Shown here piece by piece: positions 7,977-16,246 of a stretch of DNA of 64,000 nucleotides. Below the pieces are notes generated by a model. The model had not been told where the DNA came from and ran no database searches. It saw nothing but the letters and a program-made list of their open reading frames with translations. The stretch is taken from assembly GCA_017301995.1 (NCBI GenBank), contig JAFLEH010000034.1, positions 21,626 to 85,625 of the forward strand, written 5' to 3'. The stretch is from Verrucomicrobiota bacterium (GTDB taxonomy: Bacteria > Verrucomicrobiota > Verrucomicrobiia > Verrucomicrobiales > Akkermansiaceae). The translations under genes were made by a program, and so were the position numbers. Numbering within the stretch: position 1 is the first letter of the stretch; each line of letters opens with the position of its first letter.

Positions 7977-9666
7977 CGGTGTAGGTCATGTCGATCACCT
8001 TGCTGACGGCGGCGAGGTCGGTTTTGCCCTCGCGCAGGAGGCGCAACCCGGCGCGCCGGAGGTTGGGCAGGATGCCCTCCTCGGCGGTTTTGACTTCCAA
8101 CTCGTAAGGGGACATCAGGCCTTTTGACAGCAGGTCGGAGACCTTCGGGGTGATCGGGATGATTTCGAGGATGGCGGTGCGGCCGTTGTAGCCGGAGTTG
8201 CGGCATTCCTGGCAGCCGCCGCTCTTGGCGGCGAAGAGGGGGATCTCGGCCCATGAATCGTCGAGCGAGAAGGTCTTGCGGTCGAATTCGCTGATGCCGG
8301 AGATCGCTTCCTTGCAATAGGGGCACAGCAGTTTCACAAGGCGCTGGGCGCACGCGGCCTTGAGGGTTTGCGCGATTTTCCAGCGTTCGATGCCGAGTTG
8401 TTCGAACCGCTCGATGATTTGGGAGGCGCGCGGAGTGTGGATGGTGGTGAGCACCTTGTGCCCTGTCACCGCGGCCTCGATGGCGAGTTCGGCGGATTCG
8501 ATGTCGCGCACCTCACCCATGAGGATGATGTCGGGGTCGGAGCGCATGAAGGAGGCGATCATGGGCTTGAACTCCTTGGCGCTCTTGAGGTCGCAGTGGG
8601 TGATGCCGGGCACTTCGTCCTCGACGGGGTTTTCGAGAGTCAGGATGTTGACTTCGGGGCGGTTCAGTTCGCGCAGGATCGCGTTGAGGGTGGTGGATTT
8701 GCCGGAGCCGGTGGGGCCGGACATGACGATGATTCCGGCGGGGATTTTCATCACCTTCTGGAGGGCGAACATCGTTTCGTCATCGAAGGCGAGGGTGCCC
8801 TTGCCAAGGGTGACGTTGATGTTGGACTTGTCCAGCAGGCGCATGGTCACGTGGTAGCCGCGGTAGGTGCGGTGGCGCTCGTAGCGGATGTCGATGGGCC
8901 GGTGGAAATAGGAGATGGTGAAGCGGCCCGAGATGCCGGGCGCGGTGTTGCGGATCTCCGTGGGGAGCTTCATCAGGTTGAGCAGGAACGCGTCGAGGCG
9001 GTCCTTCAGTTTCATTGGGATTTCAACCTTTGTGCCGATGTCGCCGTCGACACGGAACGCGTAATAGAAGCTGTCCTTCTCCACTTTGAAGTGGATGTCC
9101 GATGCCCGGGTTCTAACCGCGTCGGACATGATGGTGGCGACCAACTGGGCCATCGGCTCCGTGTAGTCGGTGGTGACATCGAAGTCGCGGATGCCGTCAT
9201 CGAGGTCTTCGACGTCGATCGCTTCGAGATCCGATCTGGACGGGCCGCTGTTGGTGGCCACCGATTCGATCGCGCGGTTGATTTCCGAAGCGAGGGTGAC
9301 GATCTTGACGATTTCCAGATCGGGAAACCGGGGAGCGAGGTATTCCTCGGGCAGCGGGCTCCAGGGATTGGCGATGGCGACGATCAGCTTGTTTCCTCCG
9401 GAGACGCACAAAGGCGCGAAGAAACCGCGGGACATCACGGTGGCGTCGCAGCAGGCGTGGAGCGTTTCGTCGCAGAACTCCGCCACTTTCGGGAAGAACG
9501 GCAGCCCGTTGATCGTGGCCAGCGCGGACATGAAGCTGAACCGGGTGATGCGGTTGGGCACCTGATCCTGGGCGAGTTCGGCGTTGGACGGGTCATGCTG
9601 CGCCAGCTCGGCCATGATGCGCCGGCTGATCAGTTCGTTGAAGGTGATGCCGTCGAATTCGATCAT
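7969..9666 (-). CDS. Type II secretion/type IV pilus assembly ATPase, GspE/PilB family
   Basis: It has 565 residues from the ATG at 9666, chosen because it overlaps the previous gene in an ATGA pair; the open frame runs further upstream but is not coding there. An MshEN-like N-terminal region lies at about 55-135. Walker A GPTGSGKST is at 317-325, the Asp box LENPVED at 344-350, and Walker B ILMGEVRD at 381-388. A zinc-binding tetracysteine (C-P-Y-C near 448, C-Q-E-C near 485) marks an extension/assembly ATPase, not a retraction ATPase. It powers pseudopilus or pilus growth at the inner membrane. Confidence 0.92.
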   Translation of the reverse strand: MIEFDGITFNELISRRIMAELAQHDPSNAELAQDQVPNRITRFSFMSALATINGLPFFPKVAEFCDETLHACCDATVMSRGFFAPLCVSGGNKLIVAIANPWSPLPEEYLAPRFPDLEIVKIVTLASEINRAIESVATNSGPSRSDLEAIDVEDLDDGIRDFDVTTDYTEPMAQLVATIMSDAVRTRASDIHFKVEKDSFYYAFRVDGDIGTKVEIPMKLKDRLDAFLLNLMKLPTEIRNTAPGISGRFTISYFHRPIDIRYERHRTYRGYHVTMRLLDKSNINVTLGKGTLAFDDETMFALQKVMKIPAGIIVMSGPTGSGKSTTLNAILRELNRPEVNILTLENPVEDEVPGITHCDLKSAKEFKPMIASFMRSDPDIILMGEVRDIESAELAIEAAVTGHKVLTTIHTPRASQIIERFEQLGIERWKIAQTLKAACAQRLVKLLCPYCKEAISGISEFDRKTFSLDDSWAEIPLFAAKSGGCQECRNSGYNGRTAILEIIPITPKVSDLLSKGLMSPYELEVKTAEEGILPNLRRAGLRLLREGKTDLAAVSKVIDMTYTDE

Positions 9667-10241
9667 AGTTCGAAGTGTTTGCGGCAGAGGAAGGTCCAGG
9701 ACTCGTAATCGAGGCGGACGACGGTTAGGAAAGGCCGGATCCCCACGCGGCGGAACACGGTGTCCTGAATGGCCGACGCGAGCAGTTGGGCCGCGACGGG
9801 GTTGAGAGCGGCCACTCCGATCGAGTCGGTGTCTTCGGCGAAGATCACCGGCGCCAGTAGCACGCGGGAAAGCTGGTGCATGTGGTCGAACGATTCGTAA
9901 AACGACGACGGAGCGATGAGTTTCCCGGCGAACGGGATCAGCGGGGGAGGGGAATTCAGATAGGAGGCGACCTTTTCCGCGATAACGAGGGCGGCGGAGC
10001 CGAGATGCTCCTCCTGGTGGCCTTGTGAGCGCGCCGTCGCTTCGATGATGTCGATGGGAATGTGCTCGGTGATTCCGCGTCTGCAGAGATCGAGGGCGTG
10101 GGAAACCTCCACGGTGGTGGCGGCGCGGGTGTTGACCAGCGCTTCGGCGGTTAGGTCGAGGCAGCGGTCGAGCCATTCCCCCGCGTGATCGTTATGGGAG
10201 ATCGGATGGGGAGCTTGGGGTGCGGTGGCGGTTTGGGGCAT
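9663..10241 (-). CDS. Stand-alone MshEN-like protein partnered with the assembly ATPase
   Basis: It has 192 residues and lies between the secretin and ATPase genes, with an ATGA overlap to the latter. By eye the last ~90 residues follow the pattern of the ATPase's own N-terminal domain: an A-P-V segment, then an A-x-x-N-P turn, a helix, and a V-R-P-F-L-T-V-V strand. This suggests a duplicated MshEN/T2SSE_N-type fold split off as a separate protein. Such domains bind the assembly ATPase or cyclic di-GMP in known systems; either role here is inference. Confidence 0.6.
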   Translation of the reverse strand: MPQTATAPQAPHPISHNDHAGEWLDRCLDLTAEALVNTRAATTVEVSHALDLCRRGITEHIPIDIIEATARSQGHQEEHLGSAALVIAEKVASYLNSPPPLIPFAGKLIAPSSFYESFDHMHQLSRVLLAPVIFAEDTDSIGVAALNPVAAQLLASAIQDTVFRRVGIRPFLTVVRLDYESWTFLCRKHFEL

Positions 10242-10255
10242 GGGGGATGGCCGGG

Positions 10256-12178
10256 TTAGCGGCGTGAACTCGCGAAGGGGTATTTTGATTTGCCCGTGGA
10301 AGCGGGGGGAGGAGGCGTGGGCTGGGTTTGGGATTCCGGCATGGGGTAGAGGGGAGCTTGCTTGGGAACCATGCCGCGCATGGTGCGGCGAAGATTGGGT
10401 TCGTGAGCGGGACCGGGGTTGGTATCGTCCACCCAGTCGTAATCGTTTCCGAGCTGAGAGCCGAATCTCACGTTCTCGCTGGCCTGTTGGCTTGCGTGCC
10501 CGCTGGTTGGATCGTAGGATTTTGGGGTGACGATAAAGACCAGGCTGGTGCGTTCCTTGCTGGCCTCTTTGCTTTTGAAGAAGAAATTGATGACCGGAAC
10601 ATCGCCTAGCAGAGGAACTTTGTTTCCGCTGTCCTTCTTGGTTTCACCGTAGAATCCGCCGACAACGAGAGAGTGGCCGTTGGGAACTCGAGCGAATGTC
10701 TCGATCATGGACTCGGTCACCCTCGGATATCGGTTGCCGGGTTGCCCGTTGATACCCACGCCTACGACTTCTCCTACAACCTGAGCCGAACGCGGGCGCA
10801 TTTTCATGCGCACGGTGCCATCGGGCAACAGGGTGGGGGTGACCACAAGAGAAATGCCGATTTCGCGGTGTTTTTCAGGATCGGAGGCCATGGTGGGATC
10901 CTTCTCGTCAATCGTATACCGCACTTCCTCGGTGGTTTGGGGCACAACACCGCCGCCGCCGCCGGTTGTGGTGGCGGTGATAATGGGAATGCGGTCAATG
11001 ATAGAGATGGTCGCTTGTTCGTTGTCTTCGGTGATGAGGGTGGGATTGGAAACCTGGCTGGCCACGCCACCATCGGCGAGCGCGCGAAGGACGCCTGTGA
11101 GTTCCACCGGGCTGAGCACGAGATTGGTTCCGTTCGCACCTGGGATGGAAGTACCTGGCGAAGTGGGGAGGCCGAAGATCGACGCGAGGTCGAATTTTAC
11201 CGACAGGGAAGTGGTACTGTCCGCGCCGAGACTGGAGGACCAGTCAACGCCTTTTTGTTCTCCGACGGAGCTGTTGATGCGCAGGATTTTTGTTTCGACA
11301 ATGATTTGGCCTTTGGCGCGATCAATTCCGTGGAGGAACGAGCGGGCCTGTTCGATGCGGTGGGCGGTGTCGATGATAATCAGCGTATTGGTTTTCGGCT
11401 CGAAGTTCACGATTCCGGTGCCGGGTGTTAGGATCGGCTTGACCAGCTCGAGGATCTGTTTGATGTCGGTCGGGCGCAGGTAGCGAAGTTGGTAGTGAAA
11501 CTCCATGCCGGGCAGTTGCCCGAGCTGGGCCTGGGTGAGTGCGTAGATGGTGCCGCCTTTGGTGTGGAGGGAGAGCCCGTACATGAATGCGAGTTCCTCC
11601 ATCTGGCTAAGCGGATTTCCGTCGTTGAGATGTCCGGTCACGTTGTATTCCGGACCGACGATTTTGTTGTTGTGGAAGTATTGGCGGCCCGCGGATTTCG
11701 CGAGGAATTGGAAAACATCGTTCAACGGGGCTTCCTTGAGTACATATCCTTCGGCGGACGCTTCCATTTGGCCGACCTGCTGGGAGGGCTCCGGCGATCC
11801 GTCGTTGGCCTGGCCATTTTGGGATGGATCCGGGGCGGCTGCGGATGGCTGGATCGCCTTGGGTTGCACCGGGGGTATGGGTGCTCCGTCCGGTCCGGAC
11901 TGCCCGGATGGCGCGGCTGCGGTAGGAGGACTGTCGGTGGCGGAGGGAACCGGATCGGCCGGGGGGGCGACAGGAGCGGGAGCCGGTTCACCGGCAGGAT
12001 CGGCGGCGGGCATGTCCGGGGACGGGGAATCCGGTTGCGGTGAAGCCGCGGGAGAGGCAGCATCTTCGGCATGGCGCGCGGGATCGATCGGAGAGGCGGT
12101 TGTCCGGGTTGGACCGAAGCCGATGGAGATCGCGAGTGCGGCAAGCAGGGTGATCGGGAGCGATTTCATGGTGTGCAA
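10256..12178 (-). CDS. Secretin, GspD/PilQ family outer-membrane channel
   Basis: It has 640 residues with a signal peptide (MHTMKSLPITLLAALAISIGF). A low-complexity Pro/Ala/Asp-rich segment of about 100 residues follows, then N-domain-like modules (STN-like around 140-215, with Y-V-L-K-E-A-P-L-N-D-V-F-Q-F-L; an NHR module around 230-300) and the secretin core. The core ends with V-V-G-G-F-Y and V-P-L-L-G-D-V-P, the C-terminal gate signature. Secretins form the multimeric outer-membrane pore of pili and type II secretion. The long acidic/proline N-terminal spacer is unusual. Confidence 0.9.
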   Translation of the reverse strand: MHTMKSLPITLLAALAISIGFGPTRTTASPIDPARHAEDAASPAASPQPDSPSPDMPAADPAGEPAPAPVAPPADPVPSATDSPPTAAAPSGQSGPDGAPIPPVQPKAIQPSAAAPDPSQNGQANDGSPEPSQQVGQMEASAEGYVLKEAPLNDVFQFLAKSAGRQYFHNNKIVGPEYNVTGHLNDGNPLSQMEELAFMYGLSLHTKGGTIYALTQAQLGQLPGMEFHYQLRYLRPTDIKQILELVKPILTPGTGIVNFEPKTNTLIIIDTAHRIEQARSFLHGIDRAKGQIIVETKILRINSSVGEQKGVDWSSSLGADSTTSLSVKFDLASIFGLPTSPGTSIPGANGTNLVLSPVELTGVLRALADGGVASQVSNPTLITEDNEQATISIIDRIPIITATTTGGGGGVVPQTTEEVRYTIDEKDPTMASDPEKHREIGISLVVTPTLLPDGTVRMKMRPRSAQVVGEVVGVGINGQPGNRYPRVTESMIETFARVPNGHSLVVGGFYGETKKDSGNKVPLLGDVPVINFFFKSKEASKERTSLVFIVTPKSYDPTSGHASQQASENVRFGSQLGNDYDWVDDTNPGPAHEPNLRRTMRGMVPKQAPLYPMPESQTQPTPPPPASTGKSKYPFASSRR

Positions 12179-12184
12179 GCGGTG

Positions 12185-12838
12185 TTAGGGAGTGACGGGG
12201 CCGACGGATTGGGTGCTGGGAGAATCGATTTCCAAGGGGGCGTTCGGGTCCGCAGGGGTCATTCCCGGAGCGGTGATTCCCTTGGTTCCGCGGGTCATGC
12301 CCGCGGGCAGAAGGTTGAGTTTGAGAACACCAACCTCACCCGACTCGGTATTGCGGAAAACGATGCGTGACGAACTGACCTCGGTGATTTGGGTGCGGAT
12401 GGTTTTGTTGCGGTAGTTGAGCGGGATTTTGTCTCCCACGCCGAACGAGCGGTCATTGACGAAGAACCGCTTGTCCTTTGGCATGATGGTGGTGACCTTG
12501 ATTTGGCTGACGATGTCAGACAGGGGAGCCTGAGGTTCCGCGGTGGTGGTCCTGGGTTTGGTTTTGGCGGACACGATCTTGGTGACGGGCTTGGCGTCCG
12601 GGTCCTGAGGTTGACAGAAGGCGTCTGTCTCGCGGTTGGCGATGGCAAGGCGTTTGGCCAGTTCCGCCGCGTAGGCGTCCGGATCCTCGCCGGCGTAGCG
12701 GGACGGTTGTATTGCCGGGTCCGCCGGCTTCGCAGCGTTTGCCGGAACCGCCGGGCGCGCGGCGGGGGGATTTCCAGGTGCCGCGATGGCCGTGGAAATC
12801 GATATCAGGCAACACAGGATGGATGTCAGTTTTCCCAT
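12185..12838 (-). CDS. PilP/GspC-like periplasmic protein
   Basis: It has 217 residues with a signal peptide (MGKLTSILCCLISISTAIA). A Pro/Ala linker is followed by a compact beta domain at about 115-185 reading as repeated strands (V-N-D-R-S-F-G-V-G-D-K-I-P-L and I-V-F-R-N-T-E-S-G-E), the pattern of PilP/GspC homology-region domains that dock onto the secretin. Placement beside the secretin and PilO-like genes agrees. It overlaps the PilO-like gene by 13 bases. The family assignment is structural inference, not a clear motif match. Confidence 0.6.
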   Translation of the reverse strand: MGKLTSILCCLISISTAIAAPGNPPAARPAVPANAAKPADPAIQPSRYAGEDPDAYAAELAKRLAIANRETDAFCQPQDPDAKPVTKIVSAKTKPRTTTAEPQAPLSDIVSQIKVTTIMPKDKRFFVNDRSFGVGDKIPLNYRNKTIRTQITEVSSSRIVFRNTESGEVGVLKLNLLPAGMTRGTKGITAPGMTPADPNAPLEIDSPSTQSVGPVTP

Positions 12839-13371
12839 GCGAGGTAGGTCACTTGGAAGTTCAGAAGTGGTGAGGCATTCTGCTGGTTGGCGTTCGGCGT
12901 GATCCGGAGTTCCTGAAGTTGCAATTGTGGCATGCGGCTTTCCAGTTCTAAAAACGCGCGCTGCATGGTGCGGAAGGTGCCGCGGAAGGAAATGCGGATT
13001 TCCGAAGTGCGCTGGGCGGTGGCGGTGGAAAATCCGGATGAGGTTCCGGAACGTTCGAAGCCACCTTTTTGGAACTCTTTGGAGGGAAGCATTTTGGCAA
13101 TGGCGCTCAAATTGCTGTTAACCGCGCTGAGGGATTCTTCTCCGAGGAGTTTGTTCCATCGATCCAGGTGGGACCGCTGTTTGACGATGCTATCCTCGAT
13201 CTGGGTGGCCGCCTTGCAGTTCGCCTCGTAGGTTTTGAAGAGCGTCTGTTTGTTGGAAAAGGATGATGAGATCTTCCCTTTGATGAAGAACCCTAGCCCC
13301 AGCACGATCACAAGCACGACGATCGGCACGACGATGCCGAACAGGGCGATGGATTGGCGGTAATGGTTCAT
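12826..13371 (-). CDS. PilO-like inner-membrane alignment protein
   Basis: It has 181 residues: a short cytoplasmic tail, one transmembrane helix (about residues 9-30), a coiled-coil segment (about 35-85) and a ferredoxin-like beta/alpha domain to the end. This is the topology of PilO/GspM. It sits between the PilM/N-like and PilP-like genes, as in the canonical pilMNOPQ order. PilO-type proteins link the inner-membrane platform to the secretin via PilP. Confidence 0.65.
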   Translation of the reverse strand: MNHYRQSIALFGIVVPIVVLVIVLGLGFFIKGKISSSFSNKQTLFKTYEANCKAATQIEDSIVKQRSHLDRWNKLLGEESLSAVNSNLSAIAKMLPSKEFQKGGFERSGTSSGFSTATAQRTSEIRISFRGTFRTMQRAFLELESRMPQLQLQELRITPNANQQNASPLLNFQVTYLAWEN

Positions 13372-13374
13372 GGT

Positions 13375-15147
13375 TCAGGGGACTTTGGAAACATTGATGG
13401 CAAGGGGATCCGTGGCCTCGTACCTTTGTGAGACGGTTAGGTCGAAGCTGTATCCGTAGGTTGACTCGTCGAGGTCGGAGATTTCGCCGGCTTGGTCGAA
13501 CTTGAAGGTCGAATTCTCCTGAATGCGGGCGTTTACCGAAAGGCTGCGGTTCCCGACTGCCGGGTCGAAGGCGGCGTTGCCGGTCACTTTGGCGACCTCC
13601 GAAAAGCGTGCGGAGATGCCTTCCTGGGTGTTGAGGGCATTGAGGAGATCGAGGGATTCCTCGCGCGCGAAGCCGGTGATCTTCCACTCTTTGACAAAGC
13701 CGATTTTGGCCTTGCCCGGCGCAATGTCGGGTTTGGAGGTGTGGGCGAAGTTCTTGACCATGATGCCCGAACGTTCGGGTATCATGCGGCTGAGAAGTTC
13801 CATGGAACACCACGCTTTCGAGCGGTCCTCAAGAAGATTGTCCCAATGTTGGGTCTTTTGCTTTTCCGAGGTGAGCTTGGCAAGCCGGGTTTTCACGGCG
13901 TCGGTCTGTTTGGGATCGAACGACCACTCCTCGCGCCGCATGATACCCAAGATGCCGAGGCATAGCCAGGCGAGGGTGAGAACCGCCACGGCGGCGAGTC
14001 CTATCCAAGAGAGCCTTGTGGCCCGGAGGAGCAACATTTCGGATCGCGAGGGATAGATCTCAATCGCTTCCGGCGGTGGCGGGAGAAAATTCTGAAGGCT
14101 CCACTTGTCCGTCCTGAAAACATCGAAGGTGTGGCTGGCCACTTTGCCCTCGGCTGCATCCGCCGGAGATGTGGCCACCACCATTTCGAGGCAGTAGGGG
14201 GGGACGGGCTCAGGGGTTGGAGGGGTCACCAGCGAGACACGGCTTGCGGGGAACGCCCTTGTGAGATCGGTTTCGAGTTCGGGATCCCCTCCCTGGGACA
14301 AGGCGAGTATGAAAATGTCAGGATCAACGAGTTCGAGTGAGGCGTTGGTGGTGGAAAGGGCGTGGCGGAGGTTGGCCGCCCGGTGCTGGAACCGGTGCTG
14401 CAGTGTGCGGATCAGCTTGAGATCCGCGTGGTCGTTATAGAAAACGAGAGTCGTGAACCATGGGTATTGGAGAACGACAACAAATGAGGTCTCGGCACGG
14501 AGAGGCAGGAGATCGGAAAATCCCATGACGAACTCGAGCGGGGAACTCAGCGCACAGGCGATGATCGGAAAGTTGTTGGATTCACCGGTCTGGCGGAGCG
14601 TGTCGAGAAAGGCCGCATATTGGCGGGTGAGTGAGATCGTGGTGCCGATGGTTTGGCTGCCTTGGGCCGGGTAAGGAATAACCCGCCAGGTATTCTGTTC
14701 GGGCGGAATTGAGGAATCATCCAGGATGGAAGCGGGATCCCGCTCCGCGGCATCCCGGAGGTCCGGGAGTGATGCCGGATTGTCCAGTTCCGGCTTGAGC
14801 TCCGCCGTTGCGAATTCGTCCGCGATGTGCAGAATCACGCCTAACGAGGTGGCTTTGTGGGATTGGGCGAGCTTGAGCGCGGCATTTGCGGCGTCGGTCA
14901 TCAGCGCCGGATCGCGCAGATTTCCTTCGGCAAGTGTTGGACCCTGGTGCCAGGTGTTGGTGGATTGGAGGTAGAGGAAGGAGGAAACCGTGGGGCCATC
15001 CACCCGGATGTGGATCTGCGTCTCGAGATCGAGAGCGTCCTGATACCAAGCCGGGTTTGTCGCGCGGGTGGTATTCCTCAGCACCCCGCAGGCTTGGGTG
15101 AACTGCCGGAGCTTGTTAAGCGAGGAGGGATGGACGAATGTGGCCAA
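13375..15147 (-). CDS. PilM/PilN-like (GspL-like) bitopic protein
   Basis: It has 590 residues. The first ~370 form a soluble domain, a transmembrane helix follows (about 385-407), then a helical segment and a periplasmic alpha/beta domain ending in beta strands. This matches a cytoplasmic PilM-like part and a PilN-like part joined in one chain, as in GspL. No clear actin-like nucleotide motifs are seen, so the cytoplasmic domain may be degenerate. The longest frame starts at TTG 15147 with no ribosome-binding site; the true start may be elsewhere. It ends 3 bases before the PilO-like gene. Confidence 0.6.
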   Translation of the reverse strand: MATFVHPSSLNKLRQFTQACGVLRNTTRATNPAWYQDALDLETQIHIRVDGPTVSSFLYLQSTNTWHQGPTLAEGNLRDPALMTDAANAALKLAQSHKATSLGVILHIADEFATAELKPELDNPASLPDLRDAAERDPASILDDSSIPPEQNTWRVIPYPAQGSQTIGTTISLTRQYAAFLDTLRQTGESNNFPIIACALSSPLEFVMGFSDLLPLRAETSFVVVLQYPWFTTLVFYNDHADLKLIRTLQHRFQHRAANLRHALSTTNASLELVDPDIFILALSQGGDPELETDLTRAFPASRVSLVTPPTPEPVPPYCLEMVVATSPADAAEGKVASHTFDVFRTDKWSLQNFLPPPPEAIEIYPSRSEMLLLRATRLSWIGLAAVAVLTLAWLCLGILGIMRREEWSFDPKQTDAVKTRLAKLTSEKQKTQHWDNLLEDRSKAWCSMELLSRMIPERSGIMVKNFAHTSKPDIAPGKAKIGFVKEWKITGFAREESLDLLNALNTQEGISARFSEVAKVTGNAAFDPAVGNRSLSVNARIQENSTFKFDQAGEISDLDESTYGYSFDLTVSQRYEATDPLAINVSKVP

Positions 15148-15183
15148 GGGTGGCTTTGTGAGATTGGAGTTGGACGCAAATGG

Positions 15184-15588
15184 CTACCAGCCGGTGGTGC
15201 TGGCCGGGGTGTGATCCAATGACGCGGCTTTGTCGCAGGTCAGAGCCGGCTCCCCGAGCGCCGGATAGGTGGGAGTGAGGGTATAGGTTCCGTTCGAAGG
15301 ACATGCCGGCGACCCGGTCAGGTAACCGCTAACTCCTACGATGTCGTCGGGATTCATGGGATCGCCCGCGTGTTTTTCCAGCGCGTTCTGGTGTCCGCGG
15401 ACGGCTTGTTGGACGTTTCTGATGTTGAGGATGCAACCCGCCCGGTCGGAGCCCCGTTTCCATGACATGGCCCCGATGAAGAGGACGGTGGCCAGTGAGA
15501 GGAGCACAAGGATGACGATGGTGAGTTCTGTGAGAGTCATTCCCGACCGGAGGGTCGGTTGCTGTGTGGTTTGGGGGGAAATGCGCAT
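15184..15588 (-). CDS. Type IV pilin-like protein, paralogue 2
   Basis: It has 134 residues with leader, G-M-T-L-T-E-L-T processing site and hydrophobic helix, then C-I-L-N-I-R-N-V-Q-Q-A-V-R-G-H-Q and two further cysteines near the C terminus. About half the residues match the neighbouring 132-residue pilin, including the helix/IRNVQQAVRGHQN core and the final S-T-T-G-W, so they arose by tandem duplication. Likely a structural or minor pilin. Confidence 0.85.
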   Translation of the reverse strand: MRISPQTTQQPTLRSGMTLTELTIVILVLLSLATVLFIGAMSWKRGSDRAGCILNIRNVQQAVRGHQNALEKHAGDPMNPDDIVGVSGYLTGSPACPSNGTYTLTPTYPALGEPALTCDKAASLDHTPASTTGW

Positions 15589-15714
15589 TGCCGGGGGGGA
15601 CGTGGTGCGTGGCGGGTGGCCGGGAACCTCCGCTCGGGGGGGTGTGGCATGTGAGCCATCACCCCCCCTCGCATAGGTTAGATCCCTTTCAGATCGGGAT
15701 ATCGATTGGGTGGA

Positions 15715-16113
15715 TTACCAACCGGTGGTGCTGCTCGGGGCGTGCTGCAGGTCGCCGGACTTGCTGCAGGTGACGGCGGGCGTTCCCACTGCCGGGTATT
15801 TGGCGACCCAGGAGTAGGTGCCAGCGGACGGGCAGGACGGATCGGTTTCCAGGTAGCCGCCGGTGCCGACGATGTCCGTCTTGGTGAGGTCGTCGGTGGT
15901 GGTCTTGTTGGCCATGTTCTGGTGGCCGCGGACCGCTTGTTGGACGTTGCGGATGTTCATGATGCAAGCCGCGCGGTCGGAGCCTTTCTTCCAGGCGTTG
16001 GCGCCCACGAAGAGGATGGCGATCAGGGAGAGCAAGACGAGGATAACGACCGTGAGTTCGATCAGGGTCATGCCGGCCTTGCGTTTCATGCTTTGGGTGT
16101 TAGTCAGTTTCAT
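15715..16113 (-). CDS. Type IV pilin-like protein, paralogue 1 (candidate major pilin)
   Basis: It has 132 residues. The prepilin signal K-A-G-M-T-L-I-E-L is followed by a long hydrophobic helix, an amphipathic helix with C-I-M-N-I-R-N-V-Q-Q-A-V-R, and cysteines at about 95 and 117 that could form a disulfide-bonded loop. An A-rich leader upstream on the mRNA suggests strong translation, hence the major-pilin proposal (inference). It is paired with the similar gene at 15184-15588. Confidence 0.88.
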   Translation of the reverse strand: MKLTNTQSMKRKAGMTLIELTVVILVLLSLIAILFVGANAWKKGSDRAACIMNIRNVQQAVRGHQNMANKTTTDDLTKTDIVGTGGYLETDPSCPSAGTYSWVAKYPAVGTPAVTCSKSGDLQHAPSSTTGW

Positions 16114-16180
16114 ATGTGTTTTCAGCTAGTGTTTTTGTTTTTGTTTTGTCTCTGTCTGTTTTTGTTTTGCTTTCGCGGAT
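16114..16180 (-). promoter_or_regulatory. A-rich leader upstream of the candidate major pilin
   Basis: On the sense (minus) strand this stretch reads as runs of AAAAAC, AAAACA and GACAGAGAC, unlike the GC-rich surroundings. A-rich, SD-less leaders are associated with efficient initiation in several phyla that do not rely on Shine-Dalgarno pairing. Either an enhancer of translation or a promoter UP-like element is possible. Confidence 0.4.
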
Positions 16181-16246
16181 GGGGCCGACCTGGCGGTCTG
16201 GCGTGTTTGGCACGCCGTGTCGCCAGGGGGTGGGCCCGGAAATGGG

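Noticed and set aside
8368..9708. 446-codon plus-strand ORF
   Set aside because: Antisense to the GspE/PilB ATPase. It has no family motifs; codon bias of the GC-rich true gene leaves this frame open.
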